Of a DNA stretch of 62,650 nt, positions 38,055-48,348 are shown one piece after another. The position numbers and the translations under genes are program-made. The notes under the pieces were generated by a model. That model was not told the DNA's origin. It made no database searches and saw only the letters and a list, made by a program, of their open reading frames with translations. Location of the stretch: assembly GCA_949373255.1 (NCBI GenBank), contig CASICS010000002.1:1-62650 (forward strand). The letters are read 5' to 3'. Source of the DNA: an uncultured SAR86 cluster bacterium (GTDB taxonomy: Bacteria; Pseudomonadota; Gammaproteobacteria; Magnimaribacterales; AG-339-G14). Positions within the stretch are counted from its first letter, which is position 1. Every line of letters begins with the position of its first letter.

Positions 38055-39314
38055 TTAAATTAGTTGTTTTAATTTAGATATAATTTCCTCTTCATTCAAT
38101 CTTTCTTGATTATTATCTTTAGAGAGATTTTTAAATGAAAAAGAGTTTGATTCTACTTCTTCTCGGCCAATTATGATTGCAAAATCTGAATTATTTTTTA
38201 TTGCTTTTTTTAACTGAGATTTTAAATTTATATCAAGACCTGAAAATCTTATTTCCAAATCAGGCAATGCATCTCTAAGCCTTTCTGAAAAATTAGCTCC
38301 AAAATTTAATAAACTTTCTTCCAATATAATTATAGTTAATTTTTTTGACTTAGAAAAATTAAAAGCATCCTGACAAGCTAAGATGAGGCGATCGATGCCA
38401 AAGGAGAATCCTATTGCTGGCATATCCCTACCACCTAATTTTTTAGACAAGCTATCGTATCTACCGCCTGCACAAAGAGCACTTTGACTGCCTATAATTT
38501 CAGACTTCCATTCAAAGACAATGTCGTTGTAATAATCGAGTCCTCTGACTAAATTATGATTTTCTTGATAATTGATTCCTAATTCATCCAATGAATTTTT
38601 TAAATTTTTATATCTTTCAGCGGACTCTGAAGAGTAAAAATCTGAAATCCTTGGTGCGCTTATTAAGATCTTTTGAGTCTCCGTATTTTTTGAATCTAGT
38701 ATCCTGAGTGGATTTGTAATCAATCTTTTTTGACTGTCTTCATCTAATTTATCTTTGAGTGGTGTTAAAAATTTAACCAACTCTAAAGAAAATTTATCCT
38801 GTGCTTCTTTTGAGCCTAAGGAGTTTATTTCAAGAGAGACATCTGGAACTTTAAAAAAAGAAATAATTCTTTCTGCAATTTGAATAAGCTCAAGCTCTAT
38901 TGAAATAGTATCGTTGCCGTAAGCTTCTGCACTAAATTGATAAAATTCTCTATTTCTTCCTTTCTGAGGCCTTTCATACCTGTACATTGGCCCGTGATAA
39001 AAAAGTCTTTGATTGCCTTGATCTAGCAAACCTTGCTCAATTGAAGCTCTCATGCAACCAGCTGTCCCCTCTGGCCTGAGTGTCATAGATTTTTTACTCT
39101 TACTATCGAAAGTAAACATTTCTTTGTTAACAATATCCGTTTCGTCTCCAACTGATCTTTTAAATAACTCTGTTTGTTCTATTATCGGAAGTCTAATCTC
39201 TGAATATGAATAGCTTTTTAGTGTGCTGGCAAGTTTCTTTATTACTTCGCTCCAAATTGAAGATTGATCTAATGGAACATCGTGCATACCCCTTACTTTC
39301 TGAAATTTACTCAT
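38055..39314 (-). CDS. hisS: Histidyl-tRNA synthetase
   Basis: 419 residues, class II synthetase. [15 protein letters not shown] is the typical start; [13 protein letters not shown] is motif 2 region, [15 protein letters not shown] the His-A loop, [14 protein letters not shown] and GGRYDSL the histidine pocket, GFSFGIDRL motif 3. C-terminal anticodon domain present. Its start overlaps the ispG stop by four bases. Confidence 0.97.
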   Translation of the reverse strand: MSKFQKVRGMHDVPLDQSSIWSEVIKKLASTLKSYSYSEIRLPIIEQTELFKRSVGDETDIVNKEMFTFDSKSKKSMTLRPEGTAGCMRASIEQGLLDQGNQRLFYHGPMYRYERPQKGRNREFYQFSAEAYGNDTISIELELIQIAERIISFFKVPDVSLEINSLGSKEAQDKFSLELVKFLTPLKDKLDEDSQKRLITNPLRILDSKNTETQKILISAPRISDFYSSESAERYKNLKNSLDELGINYQENHNLVRGLDYYNDIVFEWKSEIIGSQSALCAGGRYDSLSKKLGGRDMPAIGFSFGIDRLILACQDAFNFSKSKKLTIIILEESLLNFGANFSERLRDALPDLEIRFSGLDINLKSQLKKAIKNNSDFAIIIGREEVESNSFSFKNLSKDNNQERLNEEEIISKLKQLI

Positions 39315-40426
39315 GATTTAGCTATTAGCTTTTCTTCATTTTCTTGCATTATCTTAACTTTGTCTCTAACTAACATTTCTAAGTGATTAACAATGTCATC
39401 ATTTTCAATTTTATGGGCAGGAGAGCCGTCTAAATAAATCAAACTTCTTGGCGATGCTCCTGTCAGACCGACATGTGCTGCCTTAGATTCGCCTGGTCCA
39501 TTAACATAGCAACCTATAACAGCCACATCTATAGATTCTTTGATATCTTCAAGTCTTACTTCTAATTCATTCATAGTTTTTATGACATCAAAATTTTGCC
39601 TAGAACAACTTGGGCACGCAATGAAATTTATACCTTTTTTTCTTAAGCCTAAAGATTTAAGAATATCAAAGCCTACTTTGATTTCATCTACTGGATCGGA
39701 GGCCAGAGAAACTCTTAGAGTATCTCCTATACCTTCTCTCAATAATTCCCCAATAGCTATTGCAGATTTTACTGTTCCAGATCTAAATCCTCCAGCTTCT
39801 GTAAGTCCTAGGTGTAAAGGCTGTTTAATCTCTTTAGCAATTAATCTGTAACTTTCAGTCATCATAAATATGTTTGATGCTTTAATACTTAACTTAAATT
39901 GGTCAAAATTAAGTTTTAATAATATTTCAACATGAGCCATGGCTGATTCAAGCAAAGCTTCTGGACAAGGTTCTCCATATTTTTTTTGTAATTTTTTCTC
40001 TAAAGAGCCAGCATTAACGCCTATCCTAATGGGCACTCCATGATGCTCAGCGCAACTAACGACTTCTTTTACTTTTTTTTCTGATCCAATATTTCCAGGA
40101 TTAATTCTTAAGCAATCTGCCCCTGCTTCTGCCACAGCGATTGCAATCTTATAATCAAAGTGAATATCGGCAACTAAAGGAACATTGACCTTCTTTTTTA
40201 TATCTTTAAAAGCCTCAACAGCTTCAAAAGATGGGGTAGATACCCTTACTATATCCGCTCCGACATCTTCGAGTTGAAGGATCTGGGCTACAGTGGCATC
40301 AACGTCCTCGGTATTTGAATTTGTCATACTCTGAACAGAAATAGGAGAGTCTCCTCCTACAGGAACACTCCCTACATTTATCAAGGAAGATTTTCTTCTT
40401 TTAATGTTAGTCTTTGATTGATTCAA
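39311..40426 (-). CDS. ispG: 4-hydroxy-3-methylbut-2-enyl-diphosphate synthase (HMBPP synthase)
   Basis: 371 residues. Converts MEcPP to HMBPP in the MEP isoprenoid pathway. [20 protein letters not shown] opens the TIM barrel; [11 protein letters not shown] and CYVNGPGES near the C-terminus carry the three [4Fe-4S] cysteines. The first codon is TTG at 40426, inside the end of rodZ (20-base overlap); no ATG lies near, and the TTG start gives the full family length. Confidence 0.96.
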   Translation of the reverse strand: MNQSKTNIKRRKSSLINVGSVPVGGDSPISVQSMTNSNTEDVDATVAQILQLEDVGADIVRVSTPSFEAVEAFKDIKKKVNVPLVADIHFDYKIAIAVAEAGADCLRINPGNIGSEKKVKEVVSCAEHHGVPIRIGVNAGSLEKKLQKKYGEPCPEALLESAMAHVEILLKLNFDQFKLSIKASNIFMMTESYRLIAKEIKQPLHLGLTEAGGFRSGTVKSAIAIGELLREGIGDTLRVSLASDPVDEIKVGFDILKSLGLRKKGINFIACPSCSRQNFDVIKTMNELEVRLEDIKESIDVAVIGCYVNGPGESKAAHVGLTGASPRSLIYLDGSPAHKIENDDIVNHLEMLVRDKVKIMQENEEKLIAKS

Positions 40427-41249
40427 TTCTTTGTCCTTCTATAAATCTAAAATGAGCATATTTTGATGCGCTTTTTATTGCTCTTGTAAAATCTACTTCT
40501 TTTTTATCAATAAAGATTTTCACTGATGGTGAATGTCCTATTTGAAAAATTAAGGGTGAAAACCCTTTAATTTCATAGTTTCCAGTTTGCATTAGCTCGT
40601 ATAACAGATTTTTTTCATTTTTGTCTTTAACGACTATCCAGCTTTCTCCGTCAACCTCGATATTAATTAATTGTTCTTTTATTTGATTTAATTTAACAGA
40701 TTTATCTTCAATGGATTCAACTTCCGTATCAATTAAATTACTCAACTCTATGTCAGAAGATTCTTTTTCAAAAGGAAAAGGTTTTTCATCAACATCTTCA
40801 GGAATCTCTACTGGATTAATATTTAAATTTTGATTGGTCATATTTTCTGACGAATCATTTTGAGTAATAAAAATTAAAAATAGAAAAATTATAACTACTA
40901 AAAAAGTGATTATTTTTGGCCATAGCCCTTTGACTTCTAAAAAATTAAATACGTTTTTATACGAATTAGCATCCCTAGAATCTTCGCTCTCATCTACGCT
41001 CTTTATATTCAGTTCTAATAAATAAAGATCATATGCCTCAAAACAATCTATTGGGTCAATTTCTAAGAAATTAAAATAAGTTTGAATATGAAACTTTGAG
41101 TATATTTCAGCAGGAAAAGAGTCAAAATCTCCTTTCTCTAGTGAAGAAAGAAAACCCTCTGGAATTTTGGTTTTTTTAGAACAGTCTCTTACTGATAGAC
41201 CTTTGGATGACCTCATTTCACCTATCTGAGATTTCCAATTAAGCTTCAT
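40407..41249 (-). CDS. rodZ: Cytoskeleton protein RodZ
   Basis: 280 residues. An N-terminal helix-turn-helix of the RodZ type ([37 protein letters not shown]), a membrane helix at about 112-130 ([17 protein letters not shown]) and a periplasmic C-terminal beta domain (DUF4115-like, ending [20 protein letters not shown]). Links MreB to the membrane to set rod shape. Its position before ispG is conserved in gammaproteobacteria. Confidence 0.9.
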   Translation of the reverse strand: MKLNWKSQIGEMRSSKGLSVRDCSKKTKIPEGFLSSLEKGDFDSFPAEIYSKFHIQTYFNFLEIDPIDCFEAYDLYLLELNIKSVDESEDSRDANSYKNVFNFLEVKGLWPKIITFLVVIIFLFLIFITQNDSSENMTNQNLNINPVEIPEDVDEKPFPFEKESSDIELSNLIDTEVESIEDKSVKLNQIKEQLINIEVDGESWIVVKDKNEKNLLYELMQTGNYEIKGFSPLIFQIGHSPSVKIFIDKKEVDFTRAIKSASKYAHFRFIEGQRIESIKD

Positions 41250-41259
41250 GTCTCTATTT

Positions 41260-41664
41260 TTAGAAAATATCCGACATTATTTCTATTTCTCTCTCTGCGG
41301 AATCAGCAGAATCAGATCCATGCACGGCATTTTTTGATAGAGATTCTGCAAATTCAGCTCTTAATGTTCCTTCATCAGCTTCGTCAGGATTTGTCGCTCC
41401 CATCAAAGCTCTATAACTTTTAACCGCATTTTCTCCTTCTAAAATCTGAACCACAGCATCTCCAGATATCATAAAATCAACCAATTCTCCAAAGAAAGGT
41501 CTCTCAGAATGTTCAGCATAAAATTTTTCGGCTATTTCCTTGGAAATCAATATTTTTTTTGAATTAATTATTGCTAATCCTGAACCTGTAATTTTCTCAT
41601 TTATTTTATCTACGAATCCATTTGCAACAGCATCTGGCTTTATAATACAAAGCGTTTTTTCCAT
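41260..41664 (-). CDS. ndk: Nucleoside diphosphate kinase
   Basis: 134 residues. TLCIIKPDAVANGFVDKI is the family start; NAVHGSDSADSAEREI holds the phosphorylated His near residue 114. Slightly shorter than E. coli Ndk (143). Balances NTP pools. Located between iscX and rodZ; rlmN and pilF, which often lie between ndk and rodZ in relatives, are absent here. Confidence 0.97.
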   Translation of the reverse strand: MEKTLCIIKPDAVANGFVDKINEKITGSGLAIINSKKILISKEIAEKFYAEHSERPFFGELVDFMISGDAVVQILEGENAVKSYRALMGATNPDEADEGTLRAEFAESLSKNAVHGSDSADSAEREIEIMSDIF

Positions 41665-41688
41665 TTTATTTTCCTTATAGTTTTTTTG

Positions 41689-41883
41689 TTATTCTGCTTC
41701 TTCTATCCAAAGAGACTGGATAGCTTCTAAAATCCTTTCTCCACATTTTTCTGGATCATCATCGAATTCTTCCAGTGAGCACACCATATTCATAAGGTCA
41801 GTAAAAAGCAAGGTTTTAGGGTCTTGATCTGGATATTTGTCAGCCAAGCAGTAAACAATTTCTTGTATTTCTGTCCACTTCAT
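41689..41883 (-). CDS. iscX: Fe-S assembly protein IscX
   Basis: 64 residues, all of the IscX fold: MKWTEIQEIVYCLADKYPD at the start, FTDLMNMVCSLEEFDDDP in the middle and ILEAIQSLWIEE at the end. Binds IscS and iron and tunes cluster assembly. Three bases from fdx. Confidence 0.93.
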   Translation of the reverse strand: MKWTEIQEIVYCLADKYPDQDPKTLLFTDLMNMVCSLEEFDDDPEKCGERILEAIQSLWIEEAE

Positions 41884-41886
41884 ATT

Positions 41887-42228
41887 TTAGTGAGGGTGTT
41901 CAGAAACCATATTTATATTATATTTTGGAATCTCTATAGTTAAGTCTTCGCTTTCAATCATTATCTGACAACTTAATCTAGATCTAAGCTCTAATCCCCA
42001 GGCTTTATCTAATAGGTCTTCTTCCGTTTCAGATGCTTCATTTAGTTTATTGTAACCTTCAAGCACAACTACGTGACATGTAGTGCAGGCACATGATAAT
42101 TCACAAGCATGTTCAATATTTACTTTGTTATCCAGCATTGCTTCACAGAGAGATGTTCCGGACTGAGCTTCGAATTCAATTCCATCTGGGCAAAGCTCGG
42201 GATGTGGTTTGATTATTACTTTAGGCAT
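41887..42228 (-). CDS. fdx: ISC-type [2Fe-2S] ferredoxin
   Basis: 113 residues, adrenodoxin type. Cluster cysteines lie in IEHACELSCACTTCHVVV (C-x5-C-x2-C pattern) with the fourth in SRLSCQI. Supplies electrons to IscU/IscS cluster assembly. It overlaps the iscA stop by one base, directly joining genes that are separated by hscBA in most gammaproteobacteria. Confidence 0.95.
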   Translation of the reverse strand: MPKVIIKPHPELCPDGIEFEAQSGTSLCEAMLDNKVNIEHACELSCACTTCHVVVLEGYNKLNEASETEEDLLDKAWGLELRSRLSCQIMIESEDLTIEIPKYNINMVSEHPH

Positions 42229-42575
42229 TAAATGCTAAAGCTTTCGCCGCACCCGCATTGGGCAGATACGTTAGGATTTATAAAAGTTAAATTGGAATTA
42301 ACTCCCTCCATAATAAAATCTACTGTAGTTCCATTAATAAAAGTAAAGCTCTTTTCGTCAACTAATACTTTAAAATCATCAAAAGGAAACTCAAAATCGT
42401 CTGATTTTGTTTCGTCTGCAAACTCAAGGAAGTAGGCATAGCCTGAACATCCAGAATCTCTAATTCCAATTCTTATCCCAGTTTCTTCTTTTCCATCCAA
42501 AAGAGATTTAATATGCTTTTGAGCGGAATCAGTAAAATCTAGATGCTTATTGGTTGTGTTTCCTGTGACTGTCAT
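42228..42575 (-). CDS. iscA: Iron-sulfur cluster assembly protein IscA
   Basis: 115 residues, A-type carrier. Three conserved cysteines: GCSGYAY near residue 43 and the C-terminal CGCGESF. The family usually has about 107 residues; an extra N-terminal stretch precedes LDFTDSAQKHI. The ATG overlaps the iscU end by 29 bases. ErpA is an alternative, but position in the isc cluster supports IscA. Confidence 0.92.
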   Translation of the reverse strand: MTVTGNTTNKHLDFTDSAQKHIKSLLDGKEETGIRIGIRDSGCSGYAYFLEFADETKSDDFEFPFDDFKVLVDEKSFTFINGTTVDFIMEGVNSNLTFINPNVSAQCGCGESFSI

Positions 42576-42981
42576 TGTCCTCGAAATCGATTATTGCTTT
42601 CTTGATTGCTTCCTCAGCAAGAACGCTACAATGAATCTTGATTGGGGGAAGCTCAAGAATGTCTACTATTTCTTTATTACAAATTTCTTTAGCCTCATCA
42701 AGCGTTTTACCTTTGAGCATATCAATTAATTGTCCACTTGAGGCTATAGCTGAGCCGCAACCATAAGTTTTAAATTTAGCATCTACAATTCTTTTGACCC
42801 CATCTTGGTCTTCGCATTTGATCTGTAATTTCATAACATCTCCACAAGCTGGAGCACCTACAATACCTGTTCCGACTTTATCGAAGTCTTCATCGCCTGG
42901 TTTCCATCTGCCGACACTTGCCGCCTCTGGATCTTTTAAAGTCTTTTCAAACTTTTCAACTACTTTATTTGAATATGCCAT
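42547..42981 (-). CDS. iscU: Iron-sulfur cluster scaffold IscU
   Basis: 144 residues. Scaffold cysteines lie in GAPACGDVM, YGCGSAIASS and KIHCSVLAEEAI. LPPIKIHCS corresponds to the LPPVK motif that HscA recognises in other bacteria, so the recognition motif persists (Val to Ile) although hscBA is not in this cluster. The C-terminus has an extra polar tail, NDSHRKHNQ, which overlaps iscA. Confidence 0.95.
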   Translation of the reverse strand: MAYSNKVVEKFEKTLKDPEAASVGRWKPGDEDFDKVGTGIVGAPACGDVMKLQIKCEDQDGVKRIVDAKFKTYGCGSAIASSGQLIDMLKGKTLDEAKEICNKEIVDILELPPIKIHCSVLAEEAIKKAIIDFEDNDSHRKHNQ

Positions 42982-43001
42982 TTTTAAAGCTCCCTAATTA
43001 C

Positions 43002-44207
43002 TTATGCCCATTCTATCTTACTTATGTCCACTCCATCTTGATACATTTCCCATAATGGAGAAATTTCTCTTAATTGGTGAACTGAGGTCTTGACAAGATC
43101 TATTGTAAAATCAATATCTTTCTCAGTTGTAAACCTTCCAAATGAAAACCTGATTGAGCTGTGGGCTAGTTCGTCTGGTCTTCCAAGGGCTCTCAAAACA
43201 TAAGAAGGCTCTAAACTTGCCGAAGTACAAGCAGATCCTGAAGAAACAGCAATATGCTTTAAAGCCATTATTAGAGATTCACCCTCTACATAATTAAAAG
43301 AAAGATTAAATATACCTGGATAACCTTCTTCAAGATCTCCATTTACATAAATTTCTTCCATATCTTTCAAGCCATCATATAGCCTGTTCTTTAAAGAATT
43401 TATTTTTTTGTAGTCACTAACCATATCTTGTTTAGCAACTTTAAAACATTCGCCCATTCCAACTATCTGGTGAGTAGGCAATGTACCTGCTCTTATTCCT
43501 CTTTCTTGGCCACCGCCGTGAAAAAGAGCTTGAAGTCTAACTCGGGGCTTTCTTTGAATATAAAGCGCGCCTATACCTTTAGGGCCATATATTTTATGAG
43601 CGGAAAACGACATCAGATCTACTTTTAATTCATTTAAATCAATCGGTATTTTACCCGCACTTTGTGCTGCATCTACATGAAATAACACTCCTTTTTCCCT
43701 TGTTATTTCACCAATTTTGGCAATATCAGTAATGACGCCTATCTCGTTATTAAGATGCATTAATGAAACTATGGCAGTATCTTCTCGAATCGCTTCTTTA
43801 ACTTGTTTGGGAGTTACAGCTCCGAATTCATCTGTTTCAAGATAAGTAACCTCAAAACCTTCCTTTTCTAATTGTCTGCAAGTGTCTAGAACAGCTTTAT
43901 GCTCTATTTTGCAAGTAACTATATGCTTTCCTTTATCTTGATAAAAATAAGCTGCTCCCTTTAAAGCTAAATTATCTGATTCAGTGGCTCCTGAAGTGAA
44001 AATTATTTCTCTAGGGTCACAATTTACTAAATCAGCTACATTCAGTCTGGACTCTTCTATGAGTTCTTCTGCTTTCCAGCCAAATGAATGAGATCTTGAT
44101 CCTGCATTACCAAAATTACCGTCGAATGAAAGACAGTCCTTCATCTTATCTATGACTCTAGAATCTACTGGAGTGGTTGATGCGTAATCTAAATATATTG
44201 GTTCCAT
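43002..44207 (-). CDS. iscS: Cysteine desulfurase IscS
   Basis: 401 residues. PLP-binding Lys in [17 protein letters not shown] near residue 206; catalytic Cys in [16 protein letters not shown] near 328; HVDAAQSAG and [10 protein letters not shown] complete the PLP site. Provides sulfur for Fe-S clusters and tRNA thiolation. First gene of the cluster: there is no iscR upstream; the next gene is a divergent flavoprotein 278 bases away. Confidence 0.97.
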   Translation of the reverse strand: MEPIYLDYASTTPVDSRVIDKMKDCLSFDGNFGNAGSRSHSFGWKAEELIEESRLNVADLVNCDPREIIFTSGATESDNLALKGAAYFYQDKGKHIVTCKIEHKAVLDTCRQLEKEGFEVTYLETDEFGAVTPKQVKEAIREDTAIVSLMHLNNEIGVITDIAKIGEITREKGVLFHVDAAQSAGKIPIDLNELKVDLMSFSAHKIYGPKGIGALYIQRKPRVRLQALFHGGGQERGIRAGTLPTHQIVGMGECFKVAKQDMVSDYKKINSLKNRLYDGLKDMEEIYVNGDLEEGYPGIFNLSFNYVEGESLIMALKHIAVSSGSACTSASLEPSYVLRALGRPDELAHSSIRFSFGRFTTEKDIDFTIDLVKTSVHQLREISPLWEMYQDGVDISKIEWA

Positions 44208-44485
44208 ACTCTTATTATGTTGTTTAAAACTATTAATACAAGGTCAGGTACATCAGAAAGGTTGAATTAAAGCAGAGAATACCTTCGCTATCCAAAGAAG
44301 GTACAGGAAAGATAGTTATTTGTCAAAATCCTAGATCATAGGATATATAGGTAATCGAGCTTTACTTATACCCTTTATTTATATAATATTAAATTAGTTT
44401 TTAACTAAACTCTGCTATGTTAGAAAAGGTACAAAAAAACAGTTAGCTTTAATTATGATTTTTCGTATTTCAGTGAATCAGAGCC
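44208..44485. promoter_or_regulatory. Divergent intergenic region between iscS and the korAB flavoprotein gene, with two hairpins
   Basis: This 278-base gap must contain promoters for both directions. It holds two inverted repeats: TACCTTC (44280-44286) with GAAGGTA (44297-44303), and ATCCTA (44328-44333) with TAGGAT (44339-44344). No T-run follows either one clearly. No ORF is supported. I cannot assign an operator; an IscR-type site was not recognised. Confidence 0.4.
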
Positions 44486-46498
44486 ATGAAAGATAAAAAA
44501 TATTTATTCAAGCGTAATAGTACCTGGTGGGTCAAAGTTGCTGTTCCAAAGTCTCTAAGAAATGAATTTGGGTTTGATCTTCGACAAACCACAGGTGAGT
44601 CTGATTTACAAAATGCTTTAAAGCATAGAGATAAAATTGTTAAAAACCTAAAATCTAGATTTACGAAAGATAGCAATGAGTTTGCATTGCCTTCCGATAA
44701 GTTATTAGAAAAAACTGATATATCTGACCCTCAATACTTTCACAAAGTTGTTGACTGCCAATATGCTTGTCCAGCACACACTAATGTTCCTGAATACATA
44801 AGACTTATTGCTCAAAGGAAATACACAGATGCTTATATGCTTAATTGGGAATCGAATGTTTTTCCTGGAATTCTTGGAAGAGTGTGCGATAGACCTTGTG
44901 AGCCAGCCTGTAGAAGAGGAAGAACTCATGATAAAGCTGTTGCAATCTGTCGGCTAAAAAGAGTTACATACGATAATAAAGGTGATGTTGAAATTTATTT
45001 ACCTGAAGTTCCTTCTGAAAAAAATGGAAAGAAAATTGCTCTTATTGGTGGCGGCCCTGCTTCTCTTACTGTAGCGCGAGATCTGCTTCCACTTGGCTAT
45101 GAATGCACAATTTTTGAAAAAGATCATAAACCTGGAGGCTTGATGAGAACAAATATCCCATCTTTCAGACTTCCCGAGGATGTTCTGGATGAAGAGATAT
45201 ATAGAGTTGTTGAAATGGGTGCAACTTTAAAAACTAACTCATATATAGATAAATTAAACCCTTTATTGAAAGAATTTGATTCAGTTTTTGTTGGAACTGG
45301 AGCACCTAAAGGAAAAGACCTAAATATCTCCGGGCGAAACAGGGGCTCTAAAAATATTCATATCGGTATAGATTGGCTTACCAGCATAGCTTTCGAACAT
45401 GTTAAAAAAATCGGTAAGAAAGTTATTGTTATTGGTGGAGGAAACACTGCTATGGATTGTTGCAGGTCTGCTATCAGATTGGGTGCTAAAGATGTGAAAG
45501 TAACTGTTAGGAGCCCTTATTCACAAATGAAAGCCTCAGAATGGGAAATAGAAGAAACTCAAGAAGAAGGCATACCTATATTAGATAACACCTCTCCTAA
45601 AGAGTTTTTATATGACGATAAAGGAAAGCTTTGTGGAATGAAATTTGAGAAAATGAAGCAAATAGAAATTGATGGCAAAAAAAAGATGAGGCCAACTGGA
45701 GAAGAAGTCATTTTTGAGTGCGATGATGTGCTGTTAGCAATTGGTCAGGAAAATGCCTTTCCGTGGATTGAAAAAGATATTGGTATTGAATTTGGTGAGT
45801 GGGAAATGCCAATTGTTGATAAATTAACTATGCAGTCAACGCATCCAAAAGTTTTTTTTGGAGGAGATTCAGCGTGGGGTCCAGAAAATATTATTTGGGC
45901 AGTTGCTCATGGACATCAAGCTGCTATTTCAATTGATAACTTTTGTTCTGGAATAAGCCTAAAAGAAAGACCCGATCCAATGACTAATCTTGTAAGTCAA
46001 AAAATGGGTATACACGAATGGTCATATGACAATGATATCTCTCAAGCTCAAAGATATGTTGTTCCTCATGCTGAAATGTCAAAGTCACTGAAAGATTTAA
46101 AAACAGAAGTTGAATTAGGTTTTGATGAAGAAATGGCTCTAGAAGAAGCTCAAAGATGTCTTAATTGTGATATGCAAACTGTGTTTGAAGACGATCTTTG
46201 TATTGAATGTGATGCTTGTGTTGATATATGCCCTACTGATTGTATTAACTTTATTGATAATGATACAGAAGAAAAAATTAGAGATAAATTAAGAGTTCCG
46301 GCAATAAATTTAGATCAAAGTTTATATGTTTCTGGAAAGCTAAAAACTGGAAGACGAATGGTTAAAGATGAAGACATGTGCGTTCATTGCGGCTTATGTG
46401 CTGAAAGATGCCCTACTGGTGCTTGGGATATAAAAAAGAACTCTTACAAAGAATCAAATACCTTAAGCAAAAGAATAAAAGCCAAAGAAGTTGCCTGA
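44486..46498 (+). CDS. GltD-like NAD(P)H flavoprotein with C-terminal ferredoxin domain, carrying an integrase-like N-terminal extension
   Basis: 670 residues. Residues 1-65 (KKYLFKRNSTWWVKVAVPKSL...DLRQTTGESDL) resemble the N-terminal DUF6538-type domain of tyrosine integrases. From about residue 68 on it is a glutamate-synthase-small-subunit-like protein: CQYACPAHTNVPEYIRLIAQ and CDRPCEPACRRG for Fe-S, ALIGGGPASLTVARDL for FAD, VIVIGGGNTAMDC for NAD(P). The C-terminus adds ferredoxin motifs CIECDACVDICPTDC and CVHCGLCAERCPTG. A TTG at 44687 could open the standard protein without the extension. The korA ATG overlaps the stop (TGATG). Likely passes electrons between the korAB enzyme and NAD(P) (inference). 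Confidence 0.85.
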   Translation: MKDKKYLFKRNSTWWVKVAVPKSLRNEFGFDLRQTTGESDLQNALKHRDKIVKNLKSRFTKDSNEFALPSDKLLEKTDISDPQYFHKVVDCQYACPAHTNVPEYIRLIAQRKYTDAYMLNWESNVFPGILGRVCDRPCEPACRRGRTHDKAVAICRLKRVTYDNKGDVEIYLPEVPSEKNGKKIALIGGGPASLTVARDLLPLGYECTIFEKDHKPGGLMRTNIPSFRLPEDVLDEEIYRVVEMGATLKTNSYIDKLNPLLKEFDSVFVGTGAPKGKDLNISGRNRGSKNIHIGIDWLTSIAFEHVKKIGKKVIVIGGGNTAMDCCRSAIRLGAKDVKVTVRSPYSQMKASEWEIEETQEEGIPILDNTSPKEFLYDDKGKLCGMKFEKMKQIEIDGKKKMRPTGEEVIFECDDVLLAIGQENAFPWIEKDIGIEFGEWEMPIVDKLTMQSTHPKVFFGGDSAWGPENIIWAVAHGHQAAISIDNFCSGISLKERPDPMTNLVSQKMGIHEWSYDNDISQAQRYVVPHAEMSKSLKDLKTEVELGFDEEMALEEAQRCLNCDMQTVFEDDLCIECDACVDICPTDCINFIDNDTEEKIRDKLRVPAINLDQSLYVSGKLKTGRRMVKDEDMCVHCGLCAERCPTGAWDIKKNSYKESNTLSKRIKAKEVA

Positions 46499-48342
46499 TG
46501 CATAATTTAAAAAAAGTAGAATCAATAAGCGCTGTAAATAATTTTGTTATTAAGTTTGCCAATGTTAATGGTTCGGGATCTGCTAGTGCGAATCAGATGT
46601 TTGCTAAAGCCATGTTTAGAATGGGCATACCTGTAAGTCCAAAAAATATTTTTCCATCAAATATTCAAGGCCTTCCCACTTGGTTTGAAGTTAGAGTAAA
46701 TGAAGATGGATACTTAGGAAGCAGAGGTGGAGTTGATATAGCTGTTGCAATGAATCCACAAAGTTATTCTAAAGATGTAGAAGAAATTTCTCCAGGTGGA
46801 TTCTTACTTTACGACTCCACATGGAAAAGAAATTTCAATAGAGATGATATAACGATCATTGAAATTCCATTTACTCAATTATGCGTAGAGTCTTTTAAAA
46901 ATCCAAAACAGAGAGCTTTATTTAAAAATATTGCATACGTAGGAGCGCTATCAGCTCTTTTAGAAATAGAATATAAAGTACTAGAGACTTTAATTTCTGA
47001 ACAATTTGAAAAAAAGCCATCGTTAATTGAGCCTAACTTGAAAGCCTTAAATCTAGGCAGAGACTATGTTTTAGAAAACTTATCATTCCCCATTGGAATT
47101 ACAGTTTCTAGATCAGACAAATTAGAAAATAAAATTTTAATTTCAGGAAATGAAGCTGCTGGATTGGGTGCTGTTTATGGTGGTGCTACTTTTTGTTCTT
47201 GGTATCCAATAACGCCCTCTACATCCCTAGCCGAAGGATTTGAAAAATATGCTAAAAAATATCGTGTCGAAAAAGAAACGGGGAAAAATCTTTTTGCAAG
47301 CGTTCAAGCCGAAGATGAATTAGCTGCAATTGGAATGGCTATTGGGGCAAACTGGAATGGAGCAAGAGCTTTTACCGCTACTAGCGGGCCCGGAATTTCA
47401 TTAATGAGTGAGTTTCTTGGTCTTGCCTATTTTGCAGAAATTCCTTTGGTTCTTTTTAATGTCCAAAGAGGAGGCCCTTCAACTGGAATGCCTACTAGGA
47501 CTCAGCAATCAGATGTTTTAGCTTGCGCTTATGCTTCTCATGGAGATACAAAACACGTTCTTATCTTTCCTTCTGACCCTAAAGAATGTTTTGATTTTGC
47601 TGCCAAAGCTTTTGATCTTGCGGATCAGCTTCAAACTCCGGTATTTGTTGTCAGTGATTTAGATATGGGAATGAATGATTGGGTATGCGATAAATTTGAG
47701 TGGGATGATAAGTATTTATTTAATAAAGGGAAAGTTCTATCAAAAGATGATCTAGATGAAATGGAAAATTATGGCAGATATTTAGACGTTGATAATGACG
47801 GAATCTGTTACAGAACATATCCTGGAACTCATCCTGAAAAAGGTGCTTTTTTTACCAGAGGAACCTCTCATGATGAATTTGCAAATTATACTGAGAATGG
47901 TGATATAAACGCAGCAACATTGACTAGATTAATGAAAAAATTTAGAACAGCATCTGAATTAGTTCCAGAGCCGATAATAGAAATTAATGGAAAAGATAGT
48001 TGCGGAGTTATTTTTTACGGAAGTACTTCTCCAGCGATTCATGAAGCCAAAGACTTACTTAAAGAAAAAGAAATTAATGTAGATCTTATGCAAATTAGAT
48101 CATTTCCATTTAATTTAGATGTGTGGGAGTTTATAGCTAATCATGATCGTATTTATGTAGTCGAGCAAAATAGAGACAGTCAAATGAGGACATTGATAAT
48201 GGCTGAAGGAGGTATTTCTCCTGAAATATTAAGACCATTAGTTCATTTTACAGGCGATCCAATTCAGGCAAGTTTTATTGTTAGCAAAATCTCAGAAAGA
48301 GAAGTTAATTATAAATCACATATAAATGCTAAAAAAAGATAA
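46498..48342 (+). CDS. korA: 2-oxoacid:ferredoxin oxidoreductase, fused gamma-alpha subunit
   Basis: About 614 residues. The N-terminal gamma domain has NGSGSASANQMFAKAMFRMGIPV; the alpha part begins near GNEAAGLGAVYGGATFCSWYPITPST and includes AFTATSGPGISLMSEFLG and QRGGPSTGMPTRTQQSD, the substrate and CoA regions. The gamma-alpha fusion plus separate beta subunit is the KorAB layout of 2-oxoglutarate enzymes. The frame is open upstream to 46408, but the ATG at 46498 overlaps the flavoprotein stop and matches the family start. Substrate 2-oxoglutarate is favoured, not proven; pyruvate or branched-chain 2-oxoacids are alternatives. Confidence 0.88.
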   Translation: MHNLKKVESISAVNNFVIKFANVNGSGSASANQMFAKAMFRMGIPVSPKNIFPSNIQGLPTWFEVRVNEDGYLGSRGGVDIAVAMNPQSYSKDVEEISPGGFLLYDSTWKRNFNRDDITIIEIPFTQLCVESFKNPKQRALFKNIAYVGALSALLEIEYKVLETLISEQFEKKPSLIEPNLKALNLGRDYVLENLSFPIGITVSRSDKLENKILISGNEAAGLGAVYGGATFCSWYPITPSTSLAEGFEKYAKKYRVEKETGKNLFASVQAEDELAAIGMAIGANWNGARAFTATSGPGISLMSEFLGLAYFAEIPLVLFNVQRGGPSTGMPTRTQQSDVLACAYASHGDTKHVLIFPSDPKECFDFAAKAFDLADQLQTPVFVVSDLDMGMNDWVCDKFEWDDKYLFNKGKVLSKDDLDEMENYGRYLDVDNDGICYRTYPGTHPEKGAFFTRGTSHDEFANYTENGDINAATLTRLMKKFRTASELVPEPIIEINGKDSCGVIFYGSTSPAIHEAKDLLKEKEINVDLMQIRSFPFNLDVWEFIANHDRIYVVEQNRDSQMRTLIMAEGGISPEILRPLVHFTGDPIQASFIVSKISEREVNYKSHINAKKR

Positions 48343-48348
48343 TTATTA

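Noticed and set aside
44250..44302. GGTCAGGT followed by purine-rich sequence upstream of iscS, resembling the SRP RNA core
   Set aside because: The sequence after the octamer does not continue with the conserved GGAAG/AGCAG loop of 4.5S RNA, and no long hairpin encloses it.
46408..46497. A longer korA start 90 bases upstream inside the flavoprotein gene
   Set aside because: It would overlap the ferredoxin motif region of the preceding gene, and family members begin at about the ATG at 46498, which also forms a TGATG junction.
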